From Stenotrophomonas maltophilia (GTDB taxonomy: Bacteria > Pseudomonadota > Gammaproteobacteria > Xanthomonadales > Xanthomonadaceae): a DNA stretch of 52,203 bases. A program made the position numbers and the translations under genes. The notes under the pieces were generated by a model, which made no database searches, was not told the origin of the DNA, and was given only the letters and a program-made list of their open reading frames with translations. Shown here piece after piece: positions 48,930 to 52,203 of the stretch (within the stretch, counting starts at the first letter, position 1; every line of letters starts with the position of its first letter). The stretch lies in assembly GCF_013464485.1 (NCBI RefSeq), contig NZ_RAUX01000042.1, positions 8,361-60,563 of the forward strand, in the 5' to 3' direction.

Positions 48930-49838
48930 ATGGATCATTTCGCCGCCCTGCGTGCGCTGCGCGCCATCGTCGACGCCGGCAGCTTCACCGCTGCGGCTGA
49001 ACGCCTGGGCACGACCCACTCGGCGATGTCACGGCAACTGCGGCAGCTGGAAGATCACCTGCAGGTTCGCCTGCTCGATCGCAACAGTCGGCGGCTGTCG
49101 TTGACCGAAGCCGGGCGCGATTACTACCGGGAGGCGGGCGTGCTGCTCGATCGCCTGCAGGAAGCGGACGACCGCGCGCGCGCCGGGCAGGTACAGCCCA
49201 GTGGCGCCGTACGCATCAGCGTGCCGCAGGTGGTCGCCAGCCAGGAGCTGCCCCAGTGGCTACCGTCGTTCCTGCAGCGCTACCCGCAGGTCTCGCTGGA
49301 CCTGTCAGCCGATGATCAACTGGTCGACGTGGTGGGGGGCGGTTTCGACCTGGCCCTGCGCATCGCGCCCTCGTTGCCGGACAGCCAGCTGGTCGCGCGC
49401 GAACTGGCCAGCTGCCCGCGCATCCTGGTAGCCGCGCCGGCCTATCTGGCACGTCGTGGTCTGCCGCGGCAGGCTGCGGATCTCGAACAACATACGCTGC
49501 TGGGATTCAGTCCCACGCCGTCAATGCCGCCCTGGCAGCTGCAGGGGCCGCGCGGTACCTGCGTGAGCATCGAGGCCGGCCAGCGCCTGCGCGTGGATGC
49601 CACGCCCGCGCTGCATGCCGCCGCGCTGGCCGGAATGGGCATCAGCCTGTTCACTGCACTGACCGTACAGGAAGACCTGCGCGCCGGCCGTTTGATCCGC
49701 GTACTGCCGGCCTGGCATGCCGGGCAGCGCGGCTACTTCGCGCTGTATCCGCATGCACGTGCGCTGGCACCGAAAGTGCGCGCGCTGGTCGAGCACCTTG
49801 CAGCGCACTACGCTGCACAGGTGGGCGCGGCAGGGTAG
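48930..49838 (+). CDS. LysR family transcriptional regulator
   Basis: A 302-residue regulator. N-terminal winged helix with SFTAAAERLGTTHSAMSRQL (about 17-36), then a periplasmic-binding-protein-like effector domain from about 90 (SGAVRISVPQVV). The PPWQLQGPRGTCVS and ATPALHAAALAGMGISL segments resemble the PecT/CrgA-like DsdC-type subgroup of LysR proteins. The ATG at 48930 has GTGGAG upstream; the frame begins at 48873. Probable targets are the hydrolase before it and the exporter after it; the effector is unknown. Confidence 0.88.
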   Translation: MDHFAALRALRAIVDAGSFTAAAERLGTTHSAMSRQLRQLEDHLQVRLLDRNSRRLSLTEAGRDYYREAGVLLDRLQEADDRARAGQVQPSGAVRISVPQVVASQELPQWLPSFLQRYPQVSLDLSADDQLVDVVGGGFDLALRIAPSLPDSQLVARELASCPRILVAAPAYLARRGLPRQAADLEQHTLLGFSPTPSMPPWQLQGPRGTCVSIEAGQRLRVDATPALHAAALAGMGISLFTALTVQEDLRAGRLIRVLPAWHAGQRGYFALYPHARALAPKVRALVEHLAAHYAAQVGAAG

Positions 49839-49863
49839 CCGCGCGGTTGCAACCGAGGTGGTG

Positions 49864-50613
49864 ATGGAGTCGGTGTATCTGCTGGTCGCACTTGGGGCGA
49901 TCGTTGCCGGGTTCGTGCAGGGGCTGTCCGGATTCGCCTTCGGCATGGTGGCGATGTCGTTCTGGGCATGGGGGCTGGAGCCGCGGCTGGCGGCCACACT
50001 GTCGGTGTTCGGTGCGCTGGTCGGGCAGTTGGTTGCAGTGTTCACCGTGCGCCGCGGCTTCAACCTGCGCCTGCTGCTGCCCTTCGTGCTGGGCGGGCTG
50101 GCCGGCATTCCGCTGGGCGTGATGGTGCTGCCGCAGCTGGACATGGTCTGGTTCAAGGCGCTGCTGGGCGGCTTCCTGGCACTGTGGTGCCCGGTGATGC
50201 TGATGGCGCGGTCGTTGCCGCCGGTCACCGTTGGCGGCCGCGTGGGCGATGCGATCGCCGGCATGGCCGGGGGGGTGCTCAGCGGCATTGGCGGTTTCGC
50301 CGGACCGGTGCCGACGCTGTGGAGCACGCTGCGTGGCTTCGGCAAGGACGAGCAGCGGGCGGTCATCCAGAATTTCAATCTGGCGATGCTGGCGGTGACC
50401 ATGGCCACCTATGTCGGAAGTGGCCTGGTGACGCGGCAGATGCTGCCGTACTTCGCCATCGTGGCACCGGCGATGCTGGTGCCGACGCTGTTGGGCGCGC
50501 GCGTCTACATCGGCATCAGCGAGGCACGTTTCCGACAGGTCGTGCTGAGCCTGCTGACCGCCTCCGGCATCGCGTTGCTGGCGTCTTCGCTGCCGGTACT
50601 GCTGGCGCGCTGA
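49864..50613 (+). CDS. TauE/SafE family sulfite exporter-like protein
   Basis: A 249-residue inner-membrane protein with seven to eight helices. The repeat of the family is visible: GAIVAGFVQGLSGFAFGMVA at the start and AGMAGGVLSGIGGFAGPVPT (about 138-157) in the second half. Members move sulfite, sulfoacetate or other organic anions out of the cell. GAGGTG ahead of ATG 49864; a GTG three bases earlier is also possible. It lies 25 bases after the LysR gene, so they are likely one operon. A terminator follows. Confidence 0.88.
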   Translation: MESVYLLVALGAIVAGFVQGLSGFAFGMVAMSFWAWGLEPRLAATLSVFGALVGQLVAVFTVRRGFNLRLLLPFVLGGLAGIPLGVMVLPQLDMVWFKALLGGFLALWCPVMLMARSLPPVTVGGRVGDAIAGMAGGVLSGIGGFAGPVPTLWSTLRGFGKDEQRAVIQNFNLAMLAVTMATYVGSGLVTRQMLPYFAIVAPAMLVPTLLGARVYIGISEARFRQVVLSLLTASGIALLASSLPVLLAR

Positions 50614-50625
50614 GGGAAGAACGAT

Positions 50626-50650
50626 AAAGGGCGCCACGAGGGCGCCCTTT
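50626..50650. terminator. Bidirectional terminator
   Basis: AAAGGGCGCC (50626-50635), loop ACGAG, GGCGCCCTTT (50641-50650), between the convergent TauE and Bax-inhibitor genes. Confidence 0.85.
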
Positions 50651-50672
50651 GTCGTTTACGGCATGGTGCGGC

Positions 50673-51431
50673 TCAGCGCTGCTGGATCTTCGACAGCAGG
50701 CGCAGGAACTCCACATACAGCCAGACCAGGGTCACCATCAGGCCGAATGCGCCATACCACTCCATGTACTTCGGTGCACGCTGGGCGACCCCGGTCTCGA
50801 TGAAGTCGAAGTCCAACACCAGGTTCAGCGCGGCCACGACCACCACGAACAGGCTGAAGGCGATGCCGAGCCAGCTGGAGTCATGGATCACCGGCACGTT
50901 GATGTTGAAGAAGCCCAGCACGAACGACGCCAGGTAGAGCAGGGCGATGCCGCCAGTGGCAGCGACCACGCCCATCTTGAAGTTCTCGGTGGCCTTGATC
51001 ACGCCGCTGCGGTAGGCGATCAGCAGCGCGAACAAGGTGCCGAAGGTCAGCAGCACGGCCTGGAACACGATGCCCGGGAACTTGGCGTTGAACACGGCCG
51101 AGATGGCACCCAGGAACAGCCCTTCGACCAGTGCGTACATCGGCGCGGTGACCGGCGACCATTCCTTCTTGAAGATGGTGATCAGTGCCAGCACCAGGCC
51201 ACCGATTGCACCGCCCATGGCGTACAGCTTGGCCCCAGCCATGACCTGACCATAGTCATCGATGGTCTGGTTCCAGGCGAAGGCCGCCGTCAGCACGGTC
51301 AACAGCAGCAGGAAACCTGTCTTGTTGACGGTGCCGTTGAGGGACATGGCCTGGTCGGGGCTGGTCACCACCGAGCCGCTGGCGAGGTCGAGGAAGGTGG
51401 ACTCGGAAAGAGCCGGGTTGCCGCTGCGCAT
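50673..51431 (-). CDS. Bax inhibitor-1 / YccA family membrane protein
   Basis: A 252-residue inner-membrane protein with seven predicted helices, of the BaxI_1 group (PF12811-like) rather than classical YccA. MRSGNPALSESTF at the N-terminus is the group's opening, followed by helices from about 38 (TGFLLLLTVLTAAFAW). KEWSPVTAPMYALVEGLFLG and FPGIVFQAVLLTFG are conserved segments, and the pair of acid residues in DFDFIETG near 210 is the pore-region motif. Bacterial members are proton/calcium leak channels in structural studies; the role here is unknown. ATG 51431. Confidence 0.88.
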   Translation of the reverse strand: MRSGNPALSESTFLDLASGSVVTSPDQAMSLNGTVNKTGFLLLLTVLTAAFAWNQTIDDYGQVMAGAKLYAMGGAIGGLVLALITIFKKEWSPVTAPMYALVEGLFLGAISAVFNAKFPGIVFQAVLLTFGTLFALLIAYRSGVIKATENFKMGVVAATGGIALLYLASFVLGFFNINVPVIHDSSWLGIAFSLFVVVVAALNLVLDFDFIETGVAQRAPKYMEWYGAFGLMVTLVWLYVEFLRLLSKIQQR

Positions 51432-51542
51432 GCGCGTTCTCCGTGCGAATGAGGGTCAGGACGGCCGTCCGGCCGATGGACGGGAGCATAGCCGATGGCT
51501 GCTTCCGGCGCCGTGGCAGGTGTCCGGTCTGTGCATCCTGCG

Positions 51543-51572
51543 TTGACAGTTCCCGATGTGCTTGGCCACAAT
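51543..51572 (+). promoter_or_regulatory. Promoter of the tRNA cluster
   Basis: TTGACA (51543-51548), 18-base spacer, CACAAT (51567-51572). The -35 is perfect and tRNA-Pro begins 40 bases downstream. Confidence 0.7.
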
Positions 51573-51611
51573 GACCAGCTCCGCGGGCCTGGCCCAAGGG
51601 GATTGCAAGAC

Positions 51612-51688
51612 CGGGGTATAGCGCAGTCTGGTAGCGCGCCTGCTTTGGGAGCAGGATGTCGGGGGTTCGAATCCCTCTACCCCGACCA
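51612..51688 (+). tRNA. tRNA-Pro (TGG)
   Basis: 77 bases with encoded CCA. Acceptor CGGGGTA pairs with TACCCCG; anticodon TGG at 51646-51648 in the loop TTTGGGA; T arm GGGGGTTCGAATCCCTC. Confidence 0.96.
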
Positions 51689-51727
51689 ATCCCACATCAC
51701 GTCGGATTGGACGCCGTTCCGGTTCGG

Positions 51728-51804
51728 GCGCCCGTAGCTCAACTGGATAGAGCACCGGCCTTCTAAGCCGGCGGTTACAGGTTCGATTCCTGTCGGGCGC
51801 GCCA
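51728..51804 (+). tRNA. tRNA-Arg (TCT)
   Basis: 77 bases with encoded CCA. Acceptor GCGCCCG pairs with CGGGCGC; anticodon stem CCGGC/GCCGG with TCT at 51762-51764. Confidence 0.96.
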
Positions 51805-51980
51805 TTGGCGAGGTACCGGGATCGCATCGGCGGAATGTGAAGAAGTGCTTGCAAAAGCGCAAGGACTCCACCAGAATATCGGACTCGCTTCGGCGGACCG
51901 GAACTTTGGTGACAGTCCCCGGGCAAAGGTTTGAAGTTCCAGCGCCAGCTGATATCGGCGAGGGAACAAAAGTTTCAGTG

Positions 51981-52057
51981 GTGGCTGTAGCTCAGTTGGT
52001 TAGAGTACCGGATTGTGATTCCGGTGGTCGGGGGTTCGAATCCCCTCAGCCACCCCA
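51981..52057 (+). tRNA. tRNA-His (GTG)
   Basis: 77 bases with encoded CCA. Acceptor GTGGCTG pairs with CAGCCAC. The G at 51980 can be the extra G-1 opposite the discriminator C52054, the mark of tRNA-His. Anticodon GTG at 52015-52017. Confidence 0.96.
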
Positions 52058-52091
52058 CTGATTCAACCGCATCGGCGTAGCCGAAACGGTA

Positions 52092-52119
52092 TTGCAATAA
52101 ACAGAAAGCACGCTATGAT
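52092..52119 (+). promoter_or_regulatory. Promoter of tRNA-Lys
   Basis: TTGCAA (52092-52097), 16-base spacer, TATGAT (52114-52119), 18 bases before the tRNA-Lys gene. Confidence 0.6.
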
Positions 52120-52136
52120 GTGCGTCTGAGTTTCAC

Positions 52137-52203
52137 GGGCCGTTAGCTCAGTTGGTAGAGCAGTTGACTCTTAATCAATAGGTCCAAGGTTCGAATCCTT
52201 GAC
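52137..52203 (+). tRNA. tRNA-Lys (CTT), cut by window end
   Basis: GGGCCGTTAGCTC start, anticodon stem GTTGA/TCAAT with CTT at 52170-52172, T arm AAGGTTCGAATCCTT; the 3' acceptor strand lies beyond the window. Confidence 0.93.

Noticed and set aside
51432-52203. Genomic island at the tRNA cluster
   Set aside because: No integrase, direct repeats or change in base composition is visible within the window.

Overview
The window is a 52 kb piece of a high-GC gammaproteobacterial chromosome, almost certainly Stenotrophomonas (S. maltophilia complex, Xanthomonadaceae). The evidence is the dense scatter of small GTAG-ended palindromes (SMAG-type repeats), very large TonB-dependent receptors, an S46 dipeptidyl-peptidase, a 340-residue threonine dehydrogenase of the xanthomonad type, and an NAD-type isocitrate dehydrogenase. 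I see no prophage, insertion sequence, CRISPR array or integrase. This is core or near-core chromosome, and the unusual content lies mostly in the intergenic spaces.

Layout. 1-9.4 kb: prpE, an unrecognised 167-residue protein, a SUFU-domain protein, then on the minus strand a beta-class GST, a SleB-type wall hydrolase, 2,4-dienoyl-CoA reductase (fadH), a YczE-like membrane protein and a zinc-free alcohol dehydrogenase/quinone reductase. 9.7-15 kb: an OmpA-family porin, then a pseudouridine synthase sandwiched between two small exported proteins that share a C-terminal motif, then kbl, a TorF-type porin and tdh (threonine to glycine plus acetyl-CoA). 16.6-25 kb, plus strand: S46 peptidase, histidine phosphatase, folC, a DedD-like double-SPOR protein, cvpA, purF and a DUF455 ferritin-like protein; folC-dedD-cvpA-purF is the classic order also seen in enterobacteria. 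25-30.7 kb: DUF2235 hydrolase, secreted metzincin protease, lpxH, PAP2 phosphatase and a GT4 glycosyltransferase. 30.8-37.1 kb: two tandem paralogous TonB-dependent receptors. 37.4-43.6 kb, minus strand: a phosphate/polyphosphate block transcribed phoB-phoR-ppk-ppx, with a candidate Pho box ahead of phoB. 43.6-51.4 kb: BepA-like M48 protease, grxC with an AhpD-like gene, icd, a small membrane protein, a periplasmic isochorismatase-fold hydrolase, a LysR regulator, a TauE/SafE exporter and a Bax-inhibitor-1 family protein. The window ends in a tRNA cluster, Pro(TGG)-Arg(TCT)-His(GTG)-Lys(CTT), with the last one cut by the window edge.

The most interesting structure is non-coding. Two elements, at 16359-16466 and 39052-39153, have an identical 52-base loop length and a 28-base identical core, but stems of 28 and 25 bp whose sequences are unrelated to each other while remaining self-complementary. 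Each lies in the leader of the gene it points towards (S46 peptidase; ppx). A second pair of repeats (29-87 and 38981-39035) carries two mutually exclusive hairpins that covary. A perfect 34-bp inverted repeat at 25144-25214 begins and ends exactly on the stop codons of two convergent genes. A 26-bp inverted repeat lies in the icd leader. All functions given here are inferred by reading the sequence; no database search was run.
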